This document shows positions 28,784 through 36,661 of a stretch of 55,543 nucleotides of DNA, one piece after another. Location of the stretch: the NCBI GenBank assembly GCA_000435635.1, contig FR882109.1, forward strand, positions 9,474 to 65,016, in the 5' to 3' direction. The notes below the pieces were generated by a model that was not told where the DNA came from, searched no databases, and saw nothing but the letters and a program-made list of their open reading frames with translations. Origin of the DNA: Prevotella sp. CAG:1320 (GTDB lineage Bacteria; Bacteroidota; Bacteroidia; Bacteroidales; Bacteroidaceae). Position 1 is the stretch's first letter; every line of letters begins with the position of its first letter. Position numbers and translations under genes: made by a program.

Positions 28784-30226
28784 ATGATGAAACTCCGCGA
28801 AACTATCCTGCTTATATCTCTGCTCATGCTGGCTTTCAGCCTGCAGGCATGCATGGACGACGACTCTTTCACCACGTCGCCGCAAAACAGGCTCACGTTC
28901 TCCATCGACACGCTCAGCCTGGACACCACCTTCGCCAACGTGCCCACTACCACCCACTCCTTTTGGGCATACAACCGCTCGGGAGACGGTTTGCGCTGCG
29001 CCAGCGTGCGGTTGGCCAGTGGCAACCAGACAGGCTTTAGGGTCAACGTGAACGGCACCTACCTGGGGCCCAACGTTGGTTACCAGGCGCAGAACGTGGA
29101 AATCAGGAACGAGGACAGCATCAGGATATTCGTGGAGCTGACGGCTCCGTCCACGGGCAAGACCGACCCGCAGCTAGTGGCAGACGACTTAGTGTTCACC
29201 CTGGAAAGCGGCGTGGAGCAAAAAGTGAACCTCAAGGCCTACGCATGGGACGCCAACTTGCTGACCTCCCCCACCATCAGCGAGGATGCCACCTGGACGG
29301 GAGAGAAGCCCATCGTCATCCGTGGCTCGATGACCATCAGCGAGGGAGCGACGCTCACCCTCACGCCTGGCACCACGCTTTATTTCCATGAAAACGCCGG
29401 GATGGACGTATATGGTCGCCTCGTGTCGCAAGGAATGCCCGGGCAAGAAGTGGTATTGAGGGGCGACCGGCTTGACCGCATGTTCGACTACCTGCCCTAT
29501 GATCTTACCCCCGGACTCTGGCAAGGCATCCACTTCCACGAGGAATCCTACGACAACTTGTTGGAGTTCACCGACCTGCACAGTGCTTTCACGGGCATTA
29601 CGTGTGACTCCTCCGACGTGTCCAGACAGAAACTCATCCTGCGCCAATCCACCATTCACAATTGCCAAGGCGAGGGACTGCGAGCCACCCATTGCAAGGT
29701 GACGCTGGAAAACTGCCAGCTCTCCAACACGCTCTCCCATTGCGCCGCTTTCCTGGGAGGCGACATAGACATCAACGGCTGTACCTTAGCGCAGTTCTAT
29801 CCTTTCGACATTGACCGCGGGGCGGCCCTGGTCTTCTCCTCCGCCGAACACCCTCTCCTCTCCCTGCTTTGCCGCAACTCACTGGTGACAGGCTATGGCG
29901 AGGACGTGATGACAGGCACTCGCGGAACGGAGGGGAACGCATTCAACTACCGCTTCGAGAACTGCGTCATCCGCACGCCCCAGGTAGCTGAAGAGGAAGC
30001 CTCCCACTTCACGGACGTGGAGTTTGAGGACGTGACGGACACCACCCGATATGGCGAGAAACAATTCCTGCGCATAGACACCGAACTGTTGAGATATGAC
30101 TTCCACCTGAGCGAAGTGTCTACCGCCATCGGCAAGGCCAATCCCGCCACCGCCCCCCTCACGGACAGGGACGGAAAAGCCAGGGATGGCGCACCCGACA
30201 TTGGCTGTTACGAACGAGAAGAATAA
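28784..30226 (+). CDS. Secreted lipoprotein with beta-helix-like domain
   Basis: About 480 residues; ATG 28784 or 28787 is preferred to a TTG at 28769 because it gives a standard lipoprotein signal (MKLRETILL, then SLQAC lipobox). Residues to about 165 look like an Ig-like or adhesin-type region. From about 175 (SEDATWTGEKPIVIRGSMTI) repeated short strands with cysteines and asparagines (CQGEGLRATHCKVTLENCQL) suggest a right-handed parallel beta-helix. The ending DGAPDIGCYE is common in such Bacteroidetes surface lipoproteins. Probably periplasmic or surface-anchored; the substrate is unknown. Confidence 0.7.
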   Translation: MMKLRETILLISLLMLAFSLQACMDDDSFTTSPQNRLTFSIDTLSLDTTFANVPTTTHSFWAYNRSGDGLRCASVRLASGNQTGFRVNVNGTYLGPNVGYQAQNVEIRNEDSIRIFVELTAPSTGKTDPQLVADDLVFTLESGVEQKVNLKAYAWDANLLTSPTISEDATWTGEKPIVIRGSMTISEGATLTLTPGTTLYFHENAGMDVYGRLVSQGMPGQEVVLRGDRLDRMFDYLPYDLTPGLWQGIHFHEESYDNLLEFTDLHSAFTGITCDSSDVSRQKLILRQSTIHNCQGEGLRATHCKVTLENCQLSNTLSHCAAFLGGDIDINGCTLAQFYPFDIDRGAALVFSSAEHPLLSLLCRNSLVTGYGEDVMTGTRGTEGNAFNYRFENCVIRTPQVAEEEASHFTDVEFEDVTDTTRYGEKQFLRIDTELLRYDFHLSEVSTAIGKANPATAPLTDRDGKARDGAPDIGCYEREE

Positions 30227-30235
30227 GACTGCCCT

Positions 30236-30715
30236 ATGAAAGACCTAGACCTCACCATCCACTACCAGTTCGCCGACATGGACGAACTGCCCCAAGAAGA
30301 ACAGGAACTCATCATGGCCGCCATACAGGCCACCCATAACTCCTATGCCAACTACAGCCACTTCCACGTGGGAGCGGCACTCAGGTTGGCCGACGGCTCC
30401 ATCATGATAGGGGCCAACCAGGAGAATGCGGCATTCCCCAGCAGCCTATGCGCGGAACGGTCGGCCATCTTCGCCGCCCAATCCCAAAAGCCAGAGCAAG
30501 CCATTCTCACCTTGGCCATTGCCGCCCGCAATGACCAAGGCATGCTCAGACAACCAGTCACCCCCTGTGGCGGATGCAGGCAAGTCATCATGGAGATGGA
30601 AGACCGATACCGGCGACCCGTCTCCATCCTGCTCTATGGCACGGAGGGCATTTACCGCTTCCAGAGCGTAAAAGACTTGCTGCCCTTTTCCTTCGTGGAT
30701 GCGAACATGAAATAG
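30236..30715 (+). CDS. cdd: Cytidine deaminase
   Basis: Deaminates cytidine and deoxycytidine in pyrimidine salvage. The zinc site is complete: C72-A-E74 in LCAERSAIFAA and C111-G-G-C114 in TPCGGCRQ; the substrate loop FHVGAAL is at 43-49. The 159-residue length fits the homotetrameric type. It begins 9 bp after the lipoprotein gene. A palindrome array starts 80 bp behind the stop. Confidence 0.95.
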   Translation: MKDLDLTIHYQFADMDELPQEEQELIMAAIQATHNSYANYSHFHVGAALRLADGSIMIGANQENAAFPSSLCAERSAIFAAQSQKPEQAILTLAIAARNDQGMLRQPVTPCGGCRQVIMEMEDRYRRPVSILLYGTEGIYRFQSVKDLLPFSFVDANMK

Positions 30716-30794
30716 GAGACTTCGAGGTGTCATGCGATAAAATATCATGACAAAAGGATTATCCATGAAAAAACGATCCTGTCGCGCCTGAAAA

Positions 30795-30874
30795 CGCAAC
30801 TAGTTGCGTTGCCCCTCGAAACTAGTTGCGAAGGGCGATGAAACTAGTTGCGACGGCCAACGCAACTAGTATCG
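30795..30874. repeat. Palindrome array, GCAACTAGTTGC type (4 copies)
   Basis: ACTAGT-centred palindromes have centres at 30801/30802, 30823/30824, 30845/30846 and 30867/30868: exact 22-bp steps. The first copy, CGCAACTAGTTGCG, is perfect; the others have one arm changed (CGAAAC, TGAAAC, GTATCG). The last copy is nearly the reverse complement of the second. A second array of this family is at 42085-42142. Confidence 0.88.
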
Positions 30875-30898
30875 TTTTTCCCGCCCGCCAATAGCGGT

Positions 30899-31114
30899 TT
30901 ACGCTGGCCTTACGCCCTTCGTGACGAATCCGTAAAATATCCTTACAACATTATCCGTCTCTCCCCTGGTTTTAAACTTGCGCCAGCCAGAAAGGGCAGG
31001 ACATCTCACCGTCTCTTTATCCGGTGTTGCTTCCGGCTGGAACTGTTGCCGTTTATTGGTACAACTCAGACAAACGACACTTGATAACATTGCGAATAAG
31101 ATTATCGTTTTCAT
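30899..31114 (-). CDS. Small putative lipoprotein
   Basis: About 71 residues. ATG at 31114 overlaps the stop of the WG-like frame (ATGA), so translation is coupled. The N terminus MKTIILFAML with SSVVCLSC is a lipoprotein signal and lipobox. The rest is short and not recognised. Its first 16 residues resemble those of the secreted protein at 44779-45237 (MKTIILLAILSSTV), which suggests a shared origin of the leader. It may be a remnant. Confidence 0.4.
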   Translation of the reverse strand: MKTIILFAMLSSVVCLSCTNKRQQFQPEATPDKETVRCPALSGWRKFKTRGETDNVVRIFYGFVTKGVRPA

Positions 31115-31440
31115 TGTATAAGTTCTCCTTTCTTGTTTATATATTGCCATTTATCGCTTACCCACTCATGGTGTTCTCCGTCAGGTATTGCTTTTTGTTC
31201 TCCTGTCAATGTAACCTTAGCTCTGTTTCCTTCAAAAGGAAACGCAAACTTGAATTGAGGTTTAATGACGACATTGCCTTGTTCATTCAAATAGCAGACA
31301 GGAACGCCGACCTCAAGATGCTTTTCTGTTGTATGGGCAATCAGGCTCCCGCTCCTCTTAAAGAATATAGGTATAGTCCATACGGATTTCCGAAATTCTC
31401 CCTTTCCATAGTAATTTAACGCGAGTTCGACGAATTCCAC
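31111..31440 (-). pseudogene. WG-repeat protein remnant, 5' end replaced by 172-bp element
   Basis: The frame of 109 residues starts with GTG supplied by the end of the 172-bp element and reads MEFVELALNYYG into the remnant. The segment VCYLNEQGNVVIKPQFKFAFPFEGNRA followed by DKWQYINKKGELI matches the WG (KWG) repeat family, normally secreted proteins with several repeats. Only one to two repeats remain and no signal peptide is visible, so the original 5' half is gone. The insert is the obvious cause. Confidence 0.6.
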
Positions 31441-31591
31441 TTTATGTGCGCAGCCCTGTTATCACCAAACTGTAGAGACGCATTCTTGCGTCTCAGCCAG
31501 CTGCCAAGTCTTCGCGACAGGCGACTTTATCCGGCTATCTTGCTTGCCGAGACGCAAGAATGCGTCTCTACAACTTTTCGTCGAACTCACG
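31420..31591 (+). mobile_element. 172-bp terminal-inverted-repeat element, copy A
   Basis: The ends are CGCGAGTTCGACGAA on the left and its near-complement TTCGTCGAACTCACG on the right. Inner arms of about 24 bp, each with a self-hairpin GAGACGCA-TTCT-TGCGTCTC, are also inverted. TTAA flanks both sides. It has no coding frame. Its orientation matches copy D, and copies B and C are reversed. It cuts the WG-repeat gene. Confidence 0.88.
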
Positions 31592-31869
31592 TTAACGTAT
31601 TTAGAGCAGCTACTTTCATCCAACACAAAAATAGGACTTTTTTGTGATTACCCGCATTGTTTGACCTAAAATTTGCTCACGGAAGTTGGTTTTATACTCT
31701 ATTTGTACCATTGCTGGTTCTTAAATCACAAAAAATGCTGATTCAGTAACAAATGCTCTATAGATTACTTGTCATGGTTTCTACAGGCAACTTCCTCTCA
31801 TTTCCATAGAGCACTTCATTTCTATAAATCACTTGGGAAGGCTGCAGCAGGGCATCCAGACTGCTTTCC
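31592..31869. other. Non-coding AT-rich spacer
   Basis: No gene, RNA or promoter that I can support. A weak inverted repeat (GCTCTATAG / CATAGAGCAC) is present. Confidence 0.4.
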
Positions 31870-31972
31870 AAACCAAGTTATTTCGCTGTTGGATTTAACT
31901 TATTTTGCTTGGGAAAACAAGTTAAATCGCGGAGCAAATCAACTTGTTTTCATGAGCAAAACAAGTTGTTTT
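31870..31972. repeat. Palindrome array, AAAACAACTTGTTTT type (5 copies)
   Basis: Centres are at 31877, 31899, 31921, 31943 and 31965, exact 22-bp steps. Central bases alternate G, C, G, C, G. The outer copy AAAACAAGTTGTTTT is perfect, others are decayed. The spacers are GCTGTTG, GCTTGGG, GCGGAGC and CATGAGC. Confidence 0.9.
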
Positions 31973-32001
31973 GGGAAGTCCGCGCAGAGGGGCGAAAAAC
32001 G

Positions 32002-32056
32002 CAGTAGTACTGAAACGGAATATCAGTAGTACTGAAAGTGAAAGTCAGTACTACTG
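32002..32056. repeat. Palindrome array, CAGTAGTACTG type (3 copies)
   Basis: Centres are at 32007, 32029 and 32051, exact 22-bp steps. Two copies have a central G, the last a central C (inverted). It lies 30 bp after the preceding array, so both families sit side by side here as they do near 8.4-8.7 kb. Confidence 0.88.
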
Positions 32057-32079
32057 ATCAATCTCACGTGGCCATGGGG

Positions 32080-32472
32080 CTAGAGTTCCTTCAAGTCAAA
32101 GGAGTCCTCGTAAAGAACGATAGCGCTGTCTGACGCGGAACGATAGACGAAGCGCACGCGGAAACCCGCCTCCTTGTAAGGCTTGAGCGACGTGTTGCGG
32201 GAGAGTCCCTCACGAAGCACTTCGTGCAACTTGGCCTTGTTGGCCTCTATGGCAGGCTGGTTGTCTGCGTCTCCCCGCAACGTGCGGTAATAGGTCACGG
32301 TCTTGGTATCACGGTAAAACACCTGGCTGTCCGTGCGCTCGTTGTTCACGTAAGGCGTGGGGCAAAACTTGCGGGTAAACTCCTGGCATTCACGCTCCGC
32401 CTTGTCTTCCATGCTCTCCGCACAAGCCATGAGCATGGCGCAAAGGGCAAAGCCACACAATAGTCTTTTCAT
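32080..32472 (-). CDS. Uncharacterised small lipoprotein
   Basis: 130 residues, with the signal MKRLLCGFALCAMLMAC: lipobox LMAC, mature from Cys17. The mature part is charged and has two further cysteines (ERECQEFTRKFCPTP), then a TVTYYRTL segment and SLKPYKEAGFRVRFVYRS, plausibly a small alpha/beta domain in the periplasm. Its start lies 35 bp from a -7 box that faces left. No family is recognised. It is divergent from lepA. Confidence 0.6.
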   Translation of the reverse strand: MKRLLCGFALCAMLMACAESMEDKAERECQEFTRKFCPTPYVNNERTDSQVFYRDTKTVTYYRTLRGDADNQPAIEANKAKLHEVLREGLSRNTSLKPYKEAGFRVRFVYRSASDSAIVLYEDSFDLKEL

Positions 32473-32506
32473 CGTATTTTAATCAATAAAAACGCGTAAT
32501 TTGTTG

Positions 32507-32534
32507 CAAAGATACTAAAAAATCACTATCTTTG
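32507..32534. promoter_or_regulatory. Symmetrical divergent promoter for lepA and the lipoprotein gene
   Basis: CAAAGATA (32507-32514, TATCTTTG on the minus strand) and TATCTTTG (32527-32534, plus strand) form an inverted repeat around a 12-bp AT-rich centre. Each -7 box lies about 26-35 bp from its gene start. Confidence 0.65.
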
Positions 32535-32560
32535 CACACCTAGCAAGATTTTATTCAAGA

Positions 32561-34357
32561 ATGAATCCTATAAACAAGATAAGAAACTTCTGTATCATCG
32601 CCCACATCGACCACGGCAAGAGCACCATCGCCGACAGATTGTTGGAGAAAACACAAACCATACAAATCACCGAAGGGCAAATGCTCGACGACATGGATTT
32701 GGAGCGTGAGAGAGGCATCACCATCAAAAGCCATGCCATACAGATGGAGTATACCGCCCATGACGGAGAGAAATACACCCTCAACTTGATAGACACGCCG
32801 GGACACGTAGACTTCTCTTACGAGGTGTCTCGCAGCATCGCGGCATGCGAGGGAGCCATATTGGTGGTAGACGCCACGCAGGGCGTACAGGCGCAAACCA
32901 TATCCAACCTGTACATGGCCATAGACCACGACCTGGAAATCATACCCGTCATCAACAAGATAGACATGCCCTCCGCCATGCCTGACGAGGTGGAGGACGA
33001 AATCATTGACCTGATAGGCTGCGAGCGGGAGGAAATCATCAGGGCCTCGGGCAGAACAGGCGAAGGCGTGGAAGACATATTGGAAGCCGTGGTGAAACGC
33101 GTTCCCCACCCTTCCGGCGACAGCGAAAAGCCTCTGCAGGCACTGATATTCGACTCCGTGTTCAATTCTTTTCGCGGCATCATCGCCTACTTCAAGATAG
33201 AAAACGGCACCATCCGCAAGGGGGACAAAGTGAAGTTCTTCAATACGGGCATGGAGTATACCGCCGACGAAGTGGGCGTGTTGAAAATGGACATGATACC
33301 CAAACCAGAGCTCACCGCGGGAGAGGTGGGCTATATCATCAGTGGCATCAAGGTGGCATCGGAAGTGAAAGTGGGTGACACGATTACCCATGTACAACGC
33401 CCCTGTGAGGAAGCCATAGCGGGTTTCCAGGAGGTAAAGCCGATGGTGTTCGCGGGAGTCTACCCCATAGACCCTGCCGACTACGAGAACCTGAGAGCCT
33501 CGCTGGAGAAGTTGCAGCTCAACGATGCGTCGCTCACGTTTTCCCCAGAAAGTTCCGTGGCATTGGGCTTCGGTTTCCGTTGCGGCTTCCTGGGACTGCT
33601 CCACATGGAGATAGTGCAGGAGCGACTGGACAGGGAGTTCAACATGGACGTAATCACTACCGTGCCCAACGTGAGCTACATGGTATACGACAAGCAAGGA
33701 GGCCATAAAGAGGTGCATAATCCCTCTGGCTTGCCCGACGCGACCATGATAGACCACATAGAGGAACCTTACATCAAGGCCACAATCATCACAGACGCCA
33801 ACTTCATAGGCCCTATCATGAAACTCTGCCTGGACAAGCGCGGAGAACTGGTCAAGCAAGAATACGTAAGCGGAAACCGTGTGGAACTGCATTTCATGCT
33901 TCCTTTGGGAGAAATCGTGATAGACTTCTACGACAAGCTAAAGAGCATTTCCAAGGGTTACGCTTCCTTTGACTACCACATAGACTCTTTCCGCCCCTCT
34001 CACCTGGCCAAGCTGGACATATTGCTGAACGGGGAACCCGTGGACGCGCTCAGCACCCTGACCCATCATGACAACGCCGTAACCTTTGGCCGCAGGATGT
34101 GCGAGAAACTGAAAGACCTGATACCTCGCCAACAGTTTGACATAGCCATACAAGCCGCCATAGGCGCGAAGATCATCGCGCGAGAGACCGTGAAGCAGGT
34201 GCGCAAGGACGTGACTGCCAAATGCTATGGTGGTGACGTGAGCCGTAAACGCAAACTATTGGAGAAACAAAAGCGAGGAAAGAAGCGCATGAAGCAAATA
34301 GGAAACGTGGAGGTACCCCAGAAAGCATTCCTGGCGGTATTGAAACTAGACTCATAA
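32561..34357 (+). CDS. lepA: Elongation factor 4 (LepA)
   Basis: Ribosomal back-translocating GTPase; 598 residues, the normal length. The P-loop is AHIDHGKS (14-21), the switch II motif is DTPGHVDF, the guanine motif is NKID, and the G5 region follows. The EF4-specific C-terminal domain is present, with the lysine-rich [17 protein letters not shown] tail before [12 protein letters not shown]. It acts at the ribosome under ionic or cold stress. The next gene, a Crp-like regulator, begins 33 bp later. Confidence 0.97.
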   Translation: MNPINKIRNFCIIAHIDHGKSTIADRLLEKTQTIQITEGQMLDDMDLERERGITIKSHAIQMEYTAHDGEKYTLNLIDTPGHVDFSYEVSRSIAACEGAILVVDATQGVQAQTISNLYMAIDHDLEIIPVINKIDMPSAMPDEVEDEIIDLIGCEREEIIRASGRTGEGVEDILEAVVKRVPHPSGDSEKPLQALIFDSVFNSFRGIIAYFKIENGTIRKGDKVKFFNTGMEYTADEVGVLKMDMIPKPELTAGEVGYIISGIKVASEVKVGDTITHVQRPCEEAIAGFQEVKPMVFAGVYPIDPADYENLRASLEKLQLNDASLTFSPESSVALGFGFRCGFLGLLHMEIVQERLDREFNMDVITTVPNVSYMVYDKQGGHKEVHNPSGLPDATMIDHIEEPYIKATIITDANFIGPIMKLCLDKRGELVKQEYVSGNRVELHFMLPLGEIVIDFYDKLKSISKGYASFDYHIDSFRPSHLAKLDILLNGEPVDALSTLTHHDNAVTFGRRMCEKLKDLIPRQQFDIAIQAAIGAKIIARETVKQVRKDVTAKCYGGDVSRKRKLLEKQKRGKKRMKQIGNVEVPQKAFLAVLKLDS

Positions 34358-34373
34358 TAACTTAATCCATAAA

Positions 34374-34381
34374 AAAGGAGG
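34374..34381 (+). promoter_or_regulatory. Strong Shine-Dalgarno sequence before the Crp-like gene
   Basis: AAAGGAGG ends 9 nt before ATG 34391. This is a full match to the anti-SD core, rare in this phylum and not seen before other genes here. Confidence 0.6.
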
Positions 34382-34390
34382 ACTCAGCCC

Positions 34391-34981
34391 ATGAAAGAAA
34401 CGATGCCAAGGACAAGGGACATTGCCAGGGAACTATCGCGCAAGTACAGCACGATGACCTTTGACGAGTTGGACATATTAACCGACTTGCTGGTGCCCCT
34501 CAAATACGCCAAAGGAGAGATGATACTCTCAGAGGGCGAGATTTGCAAAAGCATCTACTATATAGAAAAGGGCCTGGTAAGGCAGTTTTACTATAAATAT
34601 GACAAGGAACTGACCGAGCACTTAGGCGTGGACCACACCATCTGCATGTGCATAGAAAGCCTCTTCAAGGAAGAGCCCACCCACTTGCAGATGGAAGCGT
34701 TGGAGCCTACATTGCTTTACGCCTTGCCCAAGAACAGGCTGGAAGCGGCTGCCATGAGAAACGTCAACATACAGATGCTCTACCGAAAGATACTGGAGGA
34801 AAGCCTCATCATCTCGCAGATACACGCCGACATGGTGCGCTTTGAAAGCGCACAGAACCGCTATCTGCGCATGTGCAAGGAAAATCCGCTCATCGTTCAA
34901 AGAGCACCGCTCAATTATATAGCCAACTACTTGCAGATGACACCCGAAACCCTATCCAGGGTACGCGCCGCCACGTTATAG
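34391..34981 (+). CDS. Crp/Fnr-family transcription regulator
   Basis: 196 residues. The N-terminal cyclic-nucleotide-binding-type beta-roll includes YAKGEMILSEGEICKSIYYIEKGLVRQFY (about 38-66), followed by a dimerisation helix. The C-terminal helix-turn-helix is APLNYIANYLQMTPETLSRVRA. The classical arginine-binding cAMP phosphate motif is not evident, as usual in Bacteroidetes members. The protein is short and ends directly after the recognition helix. It binds DNA; the ligand is unknown. Confidence 0.82.
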   Translation: MKETMPRTRDIARELSRKYSTMTFDELDILTDLLVPLKYAKGEMILSEGEICKSIYYIEKGLVRQFYYKYDKELTEHLGVDHTICMCIESLFKEEPTHLQMEALEPTLLYALPKNRLEAAAMRNVNIQMLYRKILEESLIISQIHADMVRFESAQNRYLRMCKENPLIVQRAPLNYIANYLQMTPETLSRVRAATL

Positions 34982-35059
34982 AGCCTCCCTAAGCACCAAC
35001 ATATGTTTCTCAATCCCAAACACCGCGGCGGCGGAACCTGAGAAACCAAGTCTCAATCC

Positions 35060-36661
35060 ATGAAAACCAACGGAAAGATACAACTCTACCCTTGCCTTCG
35101 ACTTGCCATCATGCTGATGGCGGGCATCATGATAGGCAAGGCCGCGTGGCCTGTCATAGGATGGCAGGCATGGTGCGCTGGTTGCGCTTTCGTGACGGCA
35201 TTGGCTTTTCTGTTGAGAGAAAAGATATGCCAAACCGCCTTGAGTTTCCTTGCCACTATCCTATTGGGCTCCATGGTGACGAGCCACCACTTGAGTGAAC
35301 TGCAAGTGGCACTGCCCCAAGGGAAAGTGGAATATCAAGCTATCGTGATGAGCCAACCCGTGGAGAAACAAAAAACACTGGTTTGTGACCTTTTGGTGAC
35401 CCGTGGCATAGGCACACGTCCCACGCTCATCAAGGCCTCCATCATGAAAGACACGCTCACGCATGATTACCTTTCCCTCCGTCCAGGCGACGGAATATGG
35501 GCATACGGAAGTATAGAAAGTCCCAAGCCTTTCCGCAAAAAAAGCAACTTCAACTATCCGCTATGGCTGCAGGCGCATGGCTACGTGGCCCATTCATTCA
35601 TCTATCAAGAAGACTGGGCACGAATTGCGCCAGACCTTACGCCATTGAACGCATGGCGACGAACGCAAGTAAAGGCCATCAGGCTCAGGGAAAAGTTGTT
35701 GAGCGGACTTAGGCAGAAGGGCGTCGAAGGACAAGAGATGGCCATCGTGGCCGCCATGGCACTGGGAGAGAAATCCATGCTCAGCCAAGACACCAAGTCG
35801 CATTATTCCGCCACGGGAGTATCTCACGTGCTATCACTCAGTGGACTCCACCTGGGCATCATCTTCCAAATCATCGTCTTGCTTACGGGTAAGGGAAGAA
35901 GAAAGCCCTTAAAAACCTTTTGCTCCTTGCTTGCCATATGGGTATACACCGTATTGGTAGGCATGTCCGCCAGCGTAATCCGCTCCGCCGTGATGATATC
36001 CATTTACGCTTTCGCCTGTCTTTTGCGCAGAGACTCCATGAGCGTCAACAGCCTCTCGCTGGCGGCCATCATCATGCTGCTGGCCAATCCGCTATGCCTT
36101 TATGACATCAGCTTCCAGCTCTCATTCCTAGCGGTATTGTCCATCTTGGTATACCAACCCATGCTTTACAAGTTGGTTTCCGCGCAATGGTTGATGGAAC
36201 ATAGAACATGGAAATGGCTTTGGGCTCTCATCACGGTATCGCTTTCCGCGCAAATAGCCACCCAACCCTTGGTAACCTATTATTTTGGGCAAATCGCCTG
36301 CTATTCGTTGTTAGCCAACCTCATCGCCGTACCATTGGCCACGGTCATACTCTACCTGGCCGTAACTACGCTGATAGCCTATCCCATTGGCATCCTTTGC
36401 AAGGCGATGATCTATCTGCTTACACAATGCGCAAGCCTACTCAACAATATCTTGGCGACTATCGCCTCATTTCCTGGCGCCACCTTGGAGAACATCCATC
36501 TATCTGGCTTCCAGTTGGCGCTAACCTATGTAGCGATAGCCGCCCTTACCCTACTCTACTCGAAAACATCATCAATCATGAGGTCATCCACCATTGACGT
36601 GGAATCCTTGGCGCAAGGGTCATATCCTTCCGGCAAGTCAAACTTGGCATCTGGGTCGTAG
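35060..36661 (+). CDS. comEC: ComEC/Rec2-family competence membrane protein
   Basis: A 533-residue polytopic inner-membrane protein. The N-terminal membrane helices are followed by an OB-like soluble part (ALPQGKVEYQAIVMSQPVEK) and the ComEC competence domain from about residue 230, with the motif HYSATGVSHVLSLSGLHLGI. It lacks the C-terminal metallo-beta-lactamase domain of long ComEC, the short form usual in Bacteroidetes. It would carry single-stranded DNA across the inner membrane. Its 3' end overlaps the convergent PBP gene by 106 bp. Confidence 0.85.
   Translation: MKTNGKIQLYPCLRLAIMLMAGIMIGKAAWPVIGWQAWCAGCAFVTALAFLLREKICQTALSFLATILLGSMVTSHHLSELQVALPQGKVEYQAIVMSQPVEKQKTLVCDLLVTRGIGTRPTLIKASIMKDTLTHDYLSLRPGDGIWAYGSIESPKPFRKKSNFNYPLWLQAHGYVAHSFIYQEDWARIAPDLTPLNAWRRTQVKAIRLREKLLSGLRQKGVEGQEMAIVAAMALGEKSMLSQDTKSHYSATGVSHVLSLSGLHLGIIFQIIVLLTGKGRRKPLKTFCSLLAIWVYTVLVGMSASVIRSAVMISIYAFACLLRRDSMSVNSLSLAAIIMLLANPLCLYDISFQLSFLAVLSILVYQPMLYKLVSAQWLMEHRTWKWLWALITVSLSAQIATQPLVTYYFGQIACYSLLANLIAVPLATVILYLAVTTLIAYPIGILCKAMIYLLTQCASLLNNILATIASFPGATLENIHLSGFQLALTYVAIAALTLLYSKTSSIMRSSTIDVESLAQGSYPSGKSNLASGS

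Noticed and set aside
31444..31647. 67-residue frame, repeated near 54205
   Set aside because: It is the 172-bp element read through; the similarity of the peptides only reflects the repeat.
31769..32029. 86-residue frame
   Set aside because: It consists largely of two palindrome arrays read as protein.
32555..33892. 445-residue minus-strand open frame
   Set aside because: Antisense shadow of lepA without recognisable motifs.
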